DNA from: Polytrichum commune
Taxonomy: Eukaryota; Streptophyta; Polytrichopsida; Polytrichales; Polytrichaceae
DNA: 64,000 bases
Reading direction: 5' to 3'
Assembly (NCBI GenBank): GCA_950295325.1
Contig: OX485806.1
Span: forward strand, 41,168,001 to 41,232,000
Positions within the stretch are counted from its first letter, which is position 1. Each line of letters starts with the position of its first letter. The translations under genes and the position numbers were made by a program. Shown one piece after another: positions 9,800 through 20,283 of this stretch. Under the pieces are notes generated by a model. That model saw only the letters and a program-made list of their open reading frames with translations. It was not told the DNA's origin and ran no database searches.

Positions 9800-12457
9800 C
9801 ACAAAAATTAAAAAAATTAAAAAAAAAAATCAGAACAAACAGACAGCCAGCCAGCCAGAAAGAATGAAAGGAAGAAAAGAAACCAACATGAACAACTTTC
9901 TAAACTCTTCCAGTTCAATCAAATTGTCAAGTCAGGGTTACCCTATATCCACATATAGGGGAACACAGAGTAGATACATAGATCTAATTGTTCACGTGCA
10001 ATCTGATTGAGTTACGATGAGCATGACTGCTCAACTGCAGCTTGAGGAATGAAGTTCCGGAAGACTGGAATATTTATGCACCTGGCGAGCTGTGAGCTCA
10101 TCATGTGTTTCATCCAGTAACTAACTTCTCCCTGCTCTTTTCTAGTTTCTTCTAGTTTTTTTCAGTTCAGATTCCGATAAACTTCCTGGTCATTAACATG
10201 GAATCTGCATAAGGATCCTGTTCTGACACATCACATACAGAAGAGATTCTTTTTGTAACCTCTGGATAATCTTCCCAAAGTTTCGTAGCCCTTCTAGGTG
10301 TACAACAAACTCTTCCAGAGCCTTGCGGCTTGAGCTGCAAATTGTCAAGTTGGAACCCTGCCACACATATACACAGATCTCAAAATACACCTGCACTCTA
10401 ATTGAATCTTAACAAGACATTGCTCATGAGTTTTAGGATTTAGGGTTCATTCTGTTATCTCTCCCTGTTCATTGATACGGAAACTGCATAACATCCAGCC
10501 CTGTTCTGTGTCACATTCACACGGATGAGGGTTTTGGTAACTTATGAATAGTCTTCCAGTTTCCTACTCTTCTTCACACAACGTTTTCTATTGTACATGT
10601 GACTACTAATTCTCGCCTAGACAGCCCTATGGGTCGCTCCATGGACCATGTTCAAATTCCTGTCATCCCTGTATACTTCTCTTTGAAGCTAGCCCCATGC
10701 TTCTCCAGGATACAGCAATCTGCTGACAATACTAAAGCATAACTGAAGTATTAATGCTGCAAGTGATTAAAAACCTAATTCCTCAATCCTGAAAATCAAT
10801 TGAAGGTTCGTACTTAATCCTTAGTTACTCTCGCCACTGCTGTTTGGATACTGCATATTTAGAGCCCCAACACATGTGCTGGAGTTGTAACATCATGGCA
10901 AACCCAATTTTCTCAATCTGGACGTTTCTAATCTTTCCAGCATGTTTGTAATAATGAGGATAGACGACCAAATCGTCAAAATGCCTCAGATTTCTTAGAG
11001 CAAGGATGTCCTCAGTGCAATTACAAGAAGAAAAGTCATTCAGCTTAACCACAGTTTCCTACCTTCCAGTACTTCATCTAAATGAGTCAACGGCAACAGA
11101 CGGTAGCAGAGTTCGGGAAGTTTTTGAAGCCTTAGTGGCTAATTGCCGGTAGTTGCTACGAAGGGTCGGATTTTTTCCAATTTACATTGGCAAGAGCCGG
11201 TCTTTTGTAAAATCAATCGGCCAATTGCCTATATTTTCATATTTTCATTGGCCAATATCCGATTAAATGGAATTCATATCGGCACTAATTGTTTAAAAAA
11301 TGTATGAAAAGTTATTAGAAATCATTTCTTAGTACAAAATTTTGAATAAGTGAAAAGAAAGGCATGTTCAAAACTTTAAATTTGAAGAGTTAATATCCTT
11401 GGCAAGAATTGAACCTAGCAATACCTTCACCGCTTGAAGGCCAAGGGCCCCCCAATTCTTCATAGAAGCAATTGGATTTGGTCATGGACATGTTGCATAA
11501 TTCAAAAAGTTTAAGGTTTAGGGTACTTCCTCAAGTGCATCATCAGATGCCCTAGACAAATAGCGCTTTGGATTGCTATACAAATAGCGAAACTTAGCAG
11601 CATCCTTCCAAAGATCTAGAGCACTTGTTAGAATGTCATCAAAATCATTGTCTGGACCTTCTATAGCAACACGCATCATACTTTCTAAGTTAGATGTAGA
11701 CATTTGATTACGAAGTTTTTGTTTAATAGTATTTTGAACAACTATGTATCGGCCAGTATTTGAAATTTGAATACTTCTTCCGACTGAAATCCAGTAACTC
11801 CCTATTTTGAATGGCTACATTTCTGGGACAATTTCTGGTCCATCGGCTAATTGCCGGAGGATTGAAATTATAGTCGGATTGCCATCCGATGGTTGGAAAT
11901 TTGGACCGGCCATGAGGGGAAATCCATCGGCTGATAATGAACTAGCCATCGGTTTTCCCCGACCATTGGACGGTAGTATACCTTCATTTCATATGGAAAT
12001 AAGAAAATGATGCACTCATGCATGCAGATGCTATGATTGACTTGATGACCATGAACTCAAAATCGTGACTCTTTATTCGATTTCTAAATTGCAGCAATAT
12101 CAGTTACAAGGTCTAAATGGAGCTCCATCAGCCCAGATAATTGTACAATGTTACAAAGCGTGATGTTGCGGCGGCTTCGTGCCATGGTTGTGTGCACCCA
12201 GATAATCTAGTGAGTCTTGTCGAAACTAAGGTAGAAATCACTACCTTGGAACTGAACTGTTCGAAGGTGAGATGGAACTCACAGGTATATGTACACGCAG
12301 ATCTAGACCTAATTACTGGAAGAAACCCTAAGGTAAATAAAATCTAACTACGGTAACAATCCTTGTGGGCAGATGGTTTCAACACCCACTCTTGCACACA
12401 AGGCTCCCATTGAGCTAATTTACAAGTGTCAAGCCAACTAAGGCTTTTCAGTGTGAG
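9800..12457. other. Intergenic DNA without a recognised gene
   Basis: Two related blocks at about 10175-10390 and 10470-10580 share the string 'gaa(t/a)ctgcataa..atcc..ccctgttctg' and may be diverged duplicates. At 11120-11280 and 11780-11980, short self-complementary motifs such as cggctaattgccgg recur. Short open stretches on both strands resemble no family I know. Confidence 0.35.
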
Positions 12458-13110
12458 CACTACAACAAAACACGTCTTTTATTCCAACACCCACTTCACT
12501 ACATGTCTTTTACTACTATAAACAGTGATTGGAGAAATTATAGAAATCCACCTTGGCTCATTTGATGTCCGAATTAACTTTGCGGAGTCATAGTAGTGAA
12601 GTGGGACAACAATTCAGTTGGGAACGCACTTGTAAACGTGTTTGGGAATGTCCAGTAGAACGTGCATGACTGTGGGTAGTGAAGTGGTCCATATGGAAAG
12701 AATGTCAAGTCCAATTGTCATGTGTTTCAGGGTTTTAGACAGAATACTCACAAAAAATGACCCGTATTTTTTTTTAATTCATAATGGAATGTACATATTT
12801 ATGCACAATAAGGTATTTCTATACACCCAACATAATCTAATTTAATCGTGTTGAGCATTTCCGTCTTCTTCACTTCCATATTCATCCTCGTCTTCAAAAG
12901 ACGGCTCATGTTCATTTGTGTTCAAAGCTACAATCACTTCGTTGCTGCTTAGAACCACAACCTCATCCAATATTGGATCAGTTGGTGTTGCGTCATTCTC
13001 TAAAGATGCGGGCACCAATCCACAATGCTCTGAGTGTCATGGATTCTTTGATGCAGGAGTACCCCAAGTGAGTGACCAAGTGGGGTGGGGTGGGGTGGGA
13101 AGATATCATG
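12458..13110 (-). mobile_element. CACTA element end with a transposase relic
   Basis: The 24-base terminus CACTACAACAAAACACGTCT... starts at 12458 and points right. Read on the minus strand, 13010-12780 gives DPILDEVVVLSSNEVIVALN followed by an acidic EHEPSFEDEDEYEV. This resembles the C-terminal end of CACTA transposase proteins. The gene would end towards the terminus at 12458, the usual arrangement. The right end is not found. It may be truncated by the Tourist-like element at 13374. Confidence 0.45.
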
Positions 13111-13373
13111 TAAGATGCTAGAATTATATCTTACAAATGGTGTTTAGTAAGCATATTCAGCCTAAAAAATGAGTGAGACGAGGGTGAAGCATTGTCATTG
13201 AATATTAATAAAATGGAACGGTTCATAGCATGTGAATAATGTTATGACAAGTCCCAAATAATCAAAATGTGACTTTAATGGATATAAACCATACTTGAAT
13301 GAATTCTTGAGGCTCAAAATATGGGACTTGTGGACATGAGTGGGATTTGGGACCTTATGTGAACTGGCCCTTA

Positions 13374-13871
13374 GGGCCACTTCACACACGAAACTGCGAG
13401 CCTGTGACCATTACACTCTAAGCACTCTTATTAGTGGAAAAGGTGGAGTTGGTCCAAGTTTGTTTCACACTACGCTTGAGGAACCAACGGAATATGTGAA
13501 TGCAATATGGATGTAAAGTCTACATGGATTCCTACATGGCATCAAATGGATCATGTTTCATGGTCACTTGGATTATTTCAAAAACCACCTCTTTGAGGTA
13601 GGCCTAACACAAAACCAGGAGACTATGTCACTGCGAATGCTCATAACCGTTGATTTATTCTATTTTATCACGTGTGAGAACCCAAATAATTAGAAATCCA
13701 TTGAAATAGCATTTGGTTGAGGGCCCGGTCACATGTGGCTTCACACTACACCAGAGGGTCCGTGACCACACTACATGATTTTGGAGGTGTGTTGGGACGG
13801 CCTTTGGACACTTTCTTTTGGGCTCTCACAATTTCATGGTCACGGCTCTTGGCTCGTGTGTGAAGTGGCCC
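13374..13871. mobile_element. Tourist-like (PIF/Harbinger) MITE, 498 bp, TTA duplication
   Basis: The left end GGGCCACTTCACACACGA and the inverse of the right end (tcgtgtgtgaagtggccc) match exactly over 18 bp. The similarity extends further inward (gagcc..tgtgaccat against atggtcacggctc). TTA lies directly outside both ends (13371-13373 and 13872-13874), the classical 3-bp PIF/Harbinger target. There is no coding capacity. Related sequence occurs at 25600-25930 and 27010-27155. Confidence 0.85.
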
Positions 13872-13874
13872 TTA

Positions 13875-14550
13875 TTAGTCTCAAGACGTTGTCATGAATC
13901 TGGATGCGATTCCATCCATCCATAATGTTCATCCACGAGCATCATCCTGCAGGCTGCTTCTGTATGAAAAATTAGGGTTCTCGGACATTCAATCCCCTGT
14001 GTTGCAGAGAAACCTTCACAGTTGCACAGATTAACTTAAGGTCCCAGATGTTCCAATCCAGCCTCCCGAGCCTCATTACCAGAAAATCACAGAGCTGGAT
14101 TACAGCTCGAATTCTCAAAAGTATAATCAGGTAAAAGAAATCTGAATCCCAGTTTGGAGGAGGATCTCTCGCCTTGGGAGGAGGATCCATTCGCTGCGCG
14201 TCATCATCGTCAACATTCAAACACCCTCCCACATCGCCATAGCCAGCCATGAACTCCACTCGCCCGTGAGCTTCCCGCAGCCCCCTGCCAACAATCCCTG
14301 CCTCACAGGTGAACTCACAACCCTCACACCGCTTTCTCTCCCTCTCTCTCTCTTTCACGGGATTCATGGTCCTTGTGTTACGGAATAATTCTCTTGTGTC
14401 GGCCGACCATTTTTACCGAATTTCGATCTGCAGTGGGTGGATCTTTAGGCATTGACCTGCTGCAGATGATGGGTGATTGCGTTGTGACTTTGAATGCTTC
14501 CAGGTGGTCTTCAATGTGAAGCTGATCCTAGGCTAGTCATCAGAAAGTTT

Positions 14551-14582
<32 letters not shown>

Positions 14583-15700
14583 TTCTTCTGCCTTCCTTGT
14601 CTTGGCTCACACGTAGGGCTAAGTGGTGGAACTAATTGGAGAGGTTGTCGTGATGGGAGGAGGTTTGCTTTAGCTGGATGTGCATGTAACACTATAGTTC
14701 CTATAGCTAGCAACAAATTGTGAATTATGCAGATATTTATGGAGGAGATGTCTTTCAGGCGATGATGGCATCTGTATTGTACACACATATCGCCCTTTCT
14801 GTTCCTTTTTTGTGAGTCACTTGTTTATGTCACCGTCGTTGAATAGTCACTACCTGTCTGCCTCCTTCCCTTGCACTTTCTAAATCGAGTCTTTTGTGGA
14901 CATGCCTAGGGTCTCATCTTATAGCGAAGTCAATTGCAACTCAGTCAATATCCAAACGTGCTTGTTTCTGCTGCATAGCTTTGAATTGAGTATCAAGCAG
15001 ATTGTACCGTGCCTCGGGACTCAGTATTTTCTTGCATGTGGATCATCCACCTACAATTATGGAGTTTCAAGAACAATGATGGTAAGAGGTGTCCACATGT
15101 CTGCAAGGTAGATTGCAGCTTCTGAGTGTTCGAAGGACACCAAATGGAATGTCTTGCCACCATATTTGGCAGGATGACTCTCGTTCTTTATCTGAATCCA
15201 GGCGAGAGAGAAAGAGAAAAGAGATGCAATTTGCCTAAGGATTAGGATATGTGTTGGGGCATTTGTGGGGACAGTACCTCAATAATTTCTATGGCCTGAC
15301 AGCGAGGGCAAAGCTATTGATAGATGCTCAGAACTTATTTTGAGAAGATTTTGCAGCGGAATGATCACGTTGAAATTCTGCTTGTGGAACCAGCTGCGAG
15401 CTATACCAGATCTGTAGATTGTCATCCTCCCTTAACAACTTCACTGCGACCTCTTTTCCGGGTGGGTATTTGAAGTCAGTATTTTGTTTACGGATTCTGT
15501 TTTGGTTAGGGCCCTGTTTGCAAATCCTTTCTTTCTTTCTTTGGGTGGTGCTCAGGATCTTTCCACGTTGCCGGAATAGTTTGGCAAAGAGAGAAGAGAG
15601 AGAGCGAGAGATAGAAAGAGAGAGGTTTCTTGCGTCAAAGGAAGTTACCGACTCTCTTGTAAGCACCAGTTCTTTGGTGCTATTGGAATTTCTGCAAATC
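13875..15700. other. Intergenic DNA with microsatellites, no gene recognised
   Basis: A CT-rich tract lies at 14334-14358, a (GT)n tract at about 14550-14582 and a purine-rich GA tract at 15590-15632. The mixed composition at 14150-14350 looks like the 5' UTR or promoter of some transcript. I could not assemble exons of any known protein from either strand. Confidence 0.35.
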
Positions 15701-15775
15701 ACATGGTTAAGTGAGGCGCTTCTTCTTTTCGATATACTCTGTCCGAGTGACTAAACTTAAGTTCTTCCCTGCTCA

Positions 15776-15980
15776 TACATATCCGCATGGGGGGCTTCGT
15801 GGGCAGGATAGGGGACCAATTCCAGCAATTGGAGTGAAGAGCCAACATGTAGTATCCGGCGGGTGCCACTGCTCCACTTGGAGGTGCTTTTGAATCCACG
15901 GTGTACGCACCAGCTCCAGCAGCAACCGGGGCAGACACTGCCAACTCCAACAGCCTTTGGCCCTGCATGCACCACAACAT
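15776..15980 (-). pseudogene. Possible fragment of a glyoxal/galactose oxidase-like protein
   Basis: The minus strand reads AYTVDSKAPPSGAVAPAGYY followed by MLALHS. It resembles the C-terminal domain of plant glyoxal oxidase-like proteins, where APPxxxxAPPGYYMLF is a recognisable string. The reading degenerates after MLALHS and there is no preceding catalytic domain within the next few hundred bases. It is probably a captured or decayed exon. The match is short. Confidence 0.3.
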
Positions 15981-16513
15981 TTCATCAATTTTCCAAGTCA
16001 GAAATTGATGAAATCGTGCTTCAACAGAAAGAAATGCAATGTCGTTATCAAGATGTTGCCATACTCTCTTTGCATCGGGTATATCTGTTGCAAAGCTGTG
16101 AGTGCAACTCTTGGGTCATGCGAATGAATGGGCATATTTGCCAGCATGACTTACAAGAATTAATCATCACACCATTGCAACAGTTGCAGTCTTGATTGTC
16201 CACTGCCGAAAGACCATGGTGGACAGTGTTTAGGGTTGACTATTTTGCAGGAGGTAACTTTACAAAATTTCAACTACCAAATGGGTTAGGGTACTACATG
16301 AAGCAATGTGACAGCCATTCAAGCTTACCTTTTCTGGATATGTTGGGCTCAAATGCAATTGAATGTTGTCAGCTCATCCAGATTGCACCCCTAGGCAACA
16401 CCCCCATCCATGTACATGTGTAAGAACTTATGTGTATGCAAGATAGATAAAGACATAAGACAACCTGGACCTTCAATATAGCTTTGCTCAAAACCTAAAT
16501 GCAAGAAGTCCCT

Positions 16514-16690
16514 TCAACAAACCCATGCTTCAAGAACAATGCAAAACTCTAAGAGAAAGGTTAAGGATGAACATTCTTGGACTTCCACTTCTACATTTGT
16601 TTTCTGCTTCAATCGATCAAGGCAAGCTTCATAGTGATGGAGCTTTGTCAATTCTGACTTGTGGTGATCAATTGTCGCGCACCTCTCCAT
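16514..16690 (-). pseudogene. Possible C-terminal continuation of the coiled-coil ORF across the hairpin segment
   Basis: The minus strand reads HHKSELTKLHHYEACLDRLK followed by QKTNVEVEVQECSSLTF. This is similar in style and partly in sequence to the end of the 402-residue open frame at 17558-18766 (HKFELVEVQ...CHEIGEVRCDLKTKIDVETL). The hairpin-rich segment separates the two. The simplest reading is that one coding region was interrupted, but the match is loose. Confidence 0.3.
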
Positions 16691-17553
16691 GAGGAGTGCC
16701 CGCAACACCATGGGCACAAGGGGGACCCCGGAGTGACACCCGGGACTTGTGACGCCATTGGTGAGAGGGACCAAGTGATCCTAATGTGGGTGAGGGCCCT
16801 GGGCGTTTAGAACGCCTCCCACCCACAAAGACTAGGAGTCATGAGGATAAAGCCATAAGCTATGAGTAGCTTATGGCGTCCCGATTCTAGAATGCTAAAG
16901 AACACCTCAATCTGAGGTGTGAGCTAGGAGATATGGCACTTTGAGTGGGATGCTGTCCCGGGACAGCGCCCTGGAACAGCAGGGGCCTGGGAGTGGCTCC
17001 CGGGACTGCAAAGGTTTAAACAGGCATAACTTCCTCAATACTTGCCCGAATAGGGCAAGTGAGGTGTCCATAGGGATCTACGTGAAATGTAGATGATGAT
17101 AGAGTGGTTGGTTGTTAGATTCAGAGACCGCACGTGGAAGTTATGAAGGTCTGAAGCTGCAGGGAGGCTTCTAGACCCAGCGGCTAAGGGAAAATGTCTA
17201 CTTGGCCCCAACTCTTGGTAGAGAGACAAAAGGGATGTTGACGGTGGGGGAGGGGCCCCGCCAAAAGTCCTAGAGGCTTATATGGGTGAGGCGGCTTTGC
17301 CGACCGACCCCCCCGGAGCATACTTGGCAATGTGCTCCGGGTGGTTGTAGTGTTGTCCTAGCAACACTATGACCAAGTAGGGAGTGGACTTCCATGGATG
17401 GAAGTCCACCTTAGCGATGGGTTACCTACTAAGGGGAAAGAGTCCCGAATGCATGTGTAGGAGGGTTTGGTGACCAAATATGGGATTGAAGGTCCGCGGT
17501 TTTGAAAGCTAACCATGCATGTGCGTGGGATGTGCAGGTTAGCGCTCGGGACA
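16673..17553. mobile_element. Hairpin-studded GC-rich segment with TGTC...GACA ends
   Basis: About 880 bp contain a succession of unrelated perfect stem-loops: 16802-16816 (6-bp stem), 16852-16877 (11 bp), 16902-16920 (8), a 16-bp palindrome at 16952-16967, 16986-17004 (8, one wobble), 17040-17060 (8), 17076-17094 (6), 17312-17341 (9), 17348-17369 (8), 17384-17409 (12), 17409-17434 (6) and 17508-17543 (7). The segment begins tgtcgcgc and ends gcgctcgggaca, a short imperfect terminal inversion. No target duplication was found. It has no evident coding capacity. It may be a solo LTR-like or other unclassified element, or a structured RNA. Confidence 0.55.
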
Positions 17554-17557
17554 CTTG

Positions 17558-18766
17558 CTAGAGTTGGAAAGCGATTGAGCTAAATGGAGAAAAACTAGCA
17601 AGGGTCTCGACATCAATCTTGGTTTTAAGGTCACACCTCACTTCCCCAATTTCATGGCACACCTTCTCCAATTCAAGTATTGCATCTTGCACTTCTACCA
17701 GTTCAAACTTGTGCACATCCTTTCCATCAATGTTCTCTAAACCTAGGACCTGGACCTTGGCAGAATGAAGACGACCTTCAGCATTGTTCATTTTGTAGAG
17801 CAAATCAACTAATTTTTTCTGCATGGCTTCCAACACTTGTGTGCAGTCCTTGACAGTCTGTCTTTTCTTCACCACAAGTCCATTGATGTCTTTGACTTGA
17901 GTGGCCAAGCTAGATTTGGCAATCTTTGATCCCTCACCCATATGTTTGTTCTTCTCTTCCTCCACTACATTACCAGGGGATCCTAACTGCAAGTATTTTC
18001 TTTTCAAATCTAACTGTCCAATTCTGAACTGCCAGAGCTCTCTTTTGAATTTCACTTGCTCCTCTCTCAATTGCACTTCCTCCAGCCTCACTGCCCTCTC
18101 CATGACAATGAGACCATTGTCATCAATATTTGTGGCTAGTGTGGGTGGCATTTGCAGCCCTTCAGACACAAGTGGTGGGGTGGTTGAATTACCACCTACT
18201 GGCGCAACATGAGACTGGCCTAGACCAACACCATGTGTCTCTCCCGCTGGCTCCATAGTCTTTTGAGGTGTGTTGAGCTCAAATTGGGTTGCCACCTCCT
18301 CACCAAAGGGAGATTGACCACCTCTTTCTGTCCCCAGTCGCTCGTCTGCAATGCGATCTGTGGGTGCATCTGTATGCACAACCCCTTGCCTAGGCGATTG
18401 GAGTTGATCCCCATCTGTGCAACCATGAATTTTGGGTTGAGATTGCACTGGTTGCTCACTCTCAACAAGCTGCTCATCAATTGTTGGGACCCCTGTAGCA
18501 ATTGCTTCACCTTTTCCTTGGTCTGATTTAGTGGAGTTGCCTTCGTGCTGCAGATTGCCATCTGCACTAGTGTCCTCTGAATCCTCATCTTCTTCCTCTT
18601 CCTCATCCTCCTCTTCCTCCTCTTCCTCCTCATTCTCCCCATCATGGCTAGAAGAAGAATTTCTGTACTCTGGAAGTGGCGAGAAACTTCGCTTCCTCCT
18701 ATGCACATTCGCAGCAAATTTCGCCCAATTTATGCTAAATCCCTTGCGCTCTGCAAGTACTCCCAT
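17558..18766 (-). CDS. Acidic/coiled-coil protein of a probable mobile element (unknown family)
   Basis: An open frame of 402 residues. Near the N terminus is a basic stretch (NVHRRKRSF). An acidic run of Glu/Asp follows at about residues 45-70, then a low-complexity Gln/Pro/Ser region. From about residue 225 there is a long charged helix suited to coiled coil (ERAVRLEEVQLREEQVKFKR). I do not recognise the family. Upstream on the same strand (18780-19160) readable protein continues with several stops. One piece there begins MGKRYASKKECEKLWGKRKS and looks Myb/SANT-like. It is therefore more likely the tail of a decayed transposon accessory protein than a host gene. It ends at the border of the hairpin segment. 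Confidence 0.5.
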   Translation of the reverse strand: MGVLAERKGFSINWAKFAANVHRRKRSFSPLPEYRNSSSSHDGENEEEEEEEEDEEEEEDEDSEDTSADGNLQHEGNSTKSDQGKGEAIATGVPTIDEQLVESEQPVQSQPKIHGCTDGDQLQSPRQGVVHTDAPTDRIADERLGTERGGQSPFGEEVATQFELNTPQKTMEPAGETHGVGLGQSHVAPVGGNSTTPPLVSEGLQMPPTLATNIDDNGLIVMERAVRLEEVQLREEQVKFKRELWQFRIGQLDLKRKYLQLGSPGNVVEEEKNKHMGEGSKIAKSSLATQVKDINGLVVKKRQTVKDCTQVLEAMQKKLVDLLYKMNNAEGRLHSAKVQVLGLENIDGKDVHKFELVEVQDAILELEKVCHEIGEVRCDLKTKIDVETLASFSPFSSIAFQL

Positions 18767-18779
18767 TGCAAAAGTAAGG

Positions 18780-19160
18780 TTGATGTCGGAGTTGGGTGTC
18801 TACTTGCGCTGTTACACTTGGCGAATCAAGGTCTCAATCCTGGTCTTCAATGACTCATCGTCATGGGTAGTGTAGTGAAAGCCATTGTTACTCTTGCGCT
18901 TTCCCCACAACTTCTCACACTCCTTCTTAGAGGCATAGCGTTTCCCCATATTGGGGGAAGGCAGCAACCCCTTTGCTGGCAGTCCCACAACATCTCGAAA
19001 CTACCTCCAACTCCCCACCATAGCAATCTCCTACAACACTCTCCCACAATCCCTACACAAGTGCAACCAATCTTCAAAACCTGGCCAATGACTAGTGTGT
19101 GGCAGCTTGGGAAAGAAAGGTGCAAAACAAAGCTAAGTCCAATTTCAAACTGCAACTAAT
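18780..19160 (-). pseudogene. Decayed N-terminal part of the coiled-coil ORF
   Basis: Minus-strand reading gives FFPKLPHTSHWPGFEDWLHL followed by CRDCGRVL, a stop, and later GKRYASKKECEKLWGKRKSN with HYTTHDDESLKTRIETLIRQ before another stop. Several stops and shifts separate these from the long frame at 17558-18766. The pieces read as one degraded protein. No family was recognised. Confidence 0.4.
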
Positions 19161-19620
19161 GGAGTAAGATTGTTGTAGGTAAGAGTAGATAGAGAAGTGG
19201 GAAGCGTACCAGCACATATGCCCAGCTTCCATGCTTGATGATGAGAGTCTCTAGAAGCTGCATCAAATTATTAGAAGTACTAGAACATTTAACCCTTAAC
19301 TGATTTGTGACAACGAGAACCTGAAATCATGCAGGTTGTCCACATGTGTGACTTACATGTGTTGTCATTTCCCAAGTAGCCTAAACCTACTCATAATCAA
19401 TGATAATCAAATAATACAACTAACTACGTACTCATTGCCTCTGGTATGATATAAATCAACAACTAAATCTACATGTACTTGTCTAGTAGGTGTTATAAGT
19501 AGCTCAAACTCAATGCAAACTCACTCAATATACAAAGAGTAACCATCAGATCACTCAAATAACAAAGGCAATCAACATTTTATTCCATAATGCTATGAAC
19601 AAGGTGGGCACCTCTAATCA
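19161..19620. other. AT-rich spacer between minus-strand coding blocks
   Basis: No open frame, RNA gene or repeat border is visible here. The region probably belongs to the same composite mobile element as its neighbours. Confidence 0.4.
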
Positions 19621-20283
19621 TCACTTGCCCCTTACACTTCGTCTGGACCTATTGTCATGACGAAGGGAGGCAGACTTGGAAGGACTGTAAGCCAACAATT
19701 TCATAACCTCTTTATTGGGTACTGGTTTTTGGCCCCCATGTTTGCTTAGGAAGGCAGAAGGGTCTTCAGCTAGACCCTCAATTCTAGTCACTCTTTTAGC
19801 AAAATTACCTGGCATTGTAGGGTTTTTTCGTTTCACGTGAGGGATGTTGTCATGTAATTCAACAATTTGCATGGACTCAAACTGAACATCTACAGAGGTG
19901 CAGGCTGGAAGTGCATGAACATCCAATAATGAGTTAGTGATCACCTCCTTTGAATCTAAGGCAACTGTGTTGTTATCCGATACATCTTGCAAACGGTTGC
20001 CGGTGTTGTTTGTATCCTGGATTGGTTTGGAATCACTAGGAGGACCTCTCTCTTCGTCATCCTCCTTAGTAGTATCAGTGTACGTATCATTTAAACCTAA
20101 AAACACACTATTACCACTACCAAAAGAAGCTCTTTTAGGTCTGTTTTGCAAAGAACTTGTAGGGGTTTCCAATATGGCCAATTCATCTTCAGAATTAGAC
20201 TCATCATAGTCAAAATCAAAATCAGGCTCTTTGAATCCATGAATTTCCATCGATATAAGCATGACCAGCATCGCATAGAACAT
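19621..20283 (-). pseudogene. Acidic C-terminal extension of the transposase-like gene, in a shifted frame
   Basis: An open frame of 220 residues overlaps the end of the transposase frame at 20222-20283 in another phase. From GFKEPDFDFDYDESNSEDE onward it looks like an acidic, disordered tail ending in a basic Arg/Lys patch (RHDNRSRRSVRGK). Its own upstream part is nonsense in this frame. The protein probably switched here from the other frame, through a small indel near 20230-20280 or a missed splice. I cannot name it. Confidence 0.45.

Noticed and set aside
10167-11052. Minus-strand open stretches suggesting a leucine-rich repeat or resistance-gene relic
   Set aside because: Leucine spacing is irregular and no NB-ARC or LRR consensus can be found in any frame.
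11398-11450. Minus-strand tRNA-like sequence (ccttggc ... gccaagg, with an A-box-like and a ggttcaattc B-box-like motif)
   Set aside because: The possible acceptor stem pairs over 7 bp, but only about 50 bases separate the ends. There is no anticodon arm and the T stem does not pair. It may be a SINE head, but I could not define an element.
13972-14367. 131-residue minus-strand frame
   Set aside because: It begins in a CT microsatellite (ERERERKR), has no motif and no splice-supported continuation.
16673-17553. CRISPR-like array
   Set aside because: The stems differ in sequence and there are no equal repeats and spacers. The DNA is plant nuclear.
18531-18875. Plus-strand frame with a long serine run
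   Set aside because: It is the antisense of the acidic Glu/Asp run of the minus-strand coiled-coil ORF.
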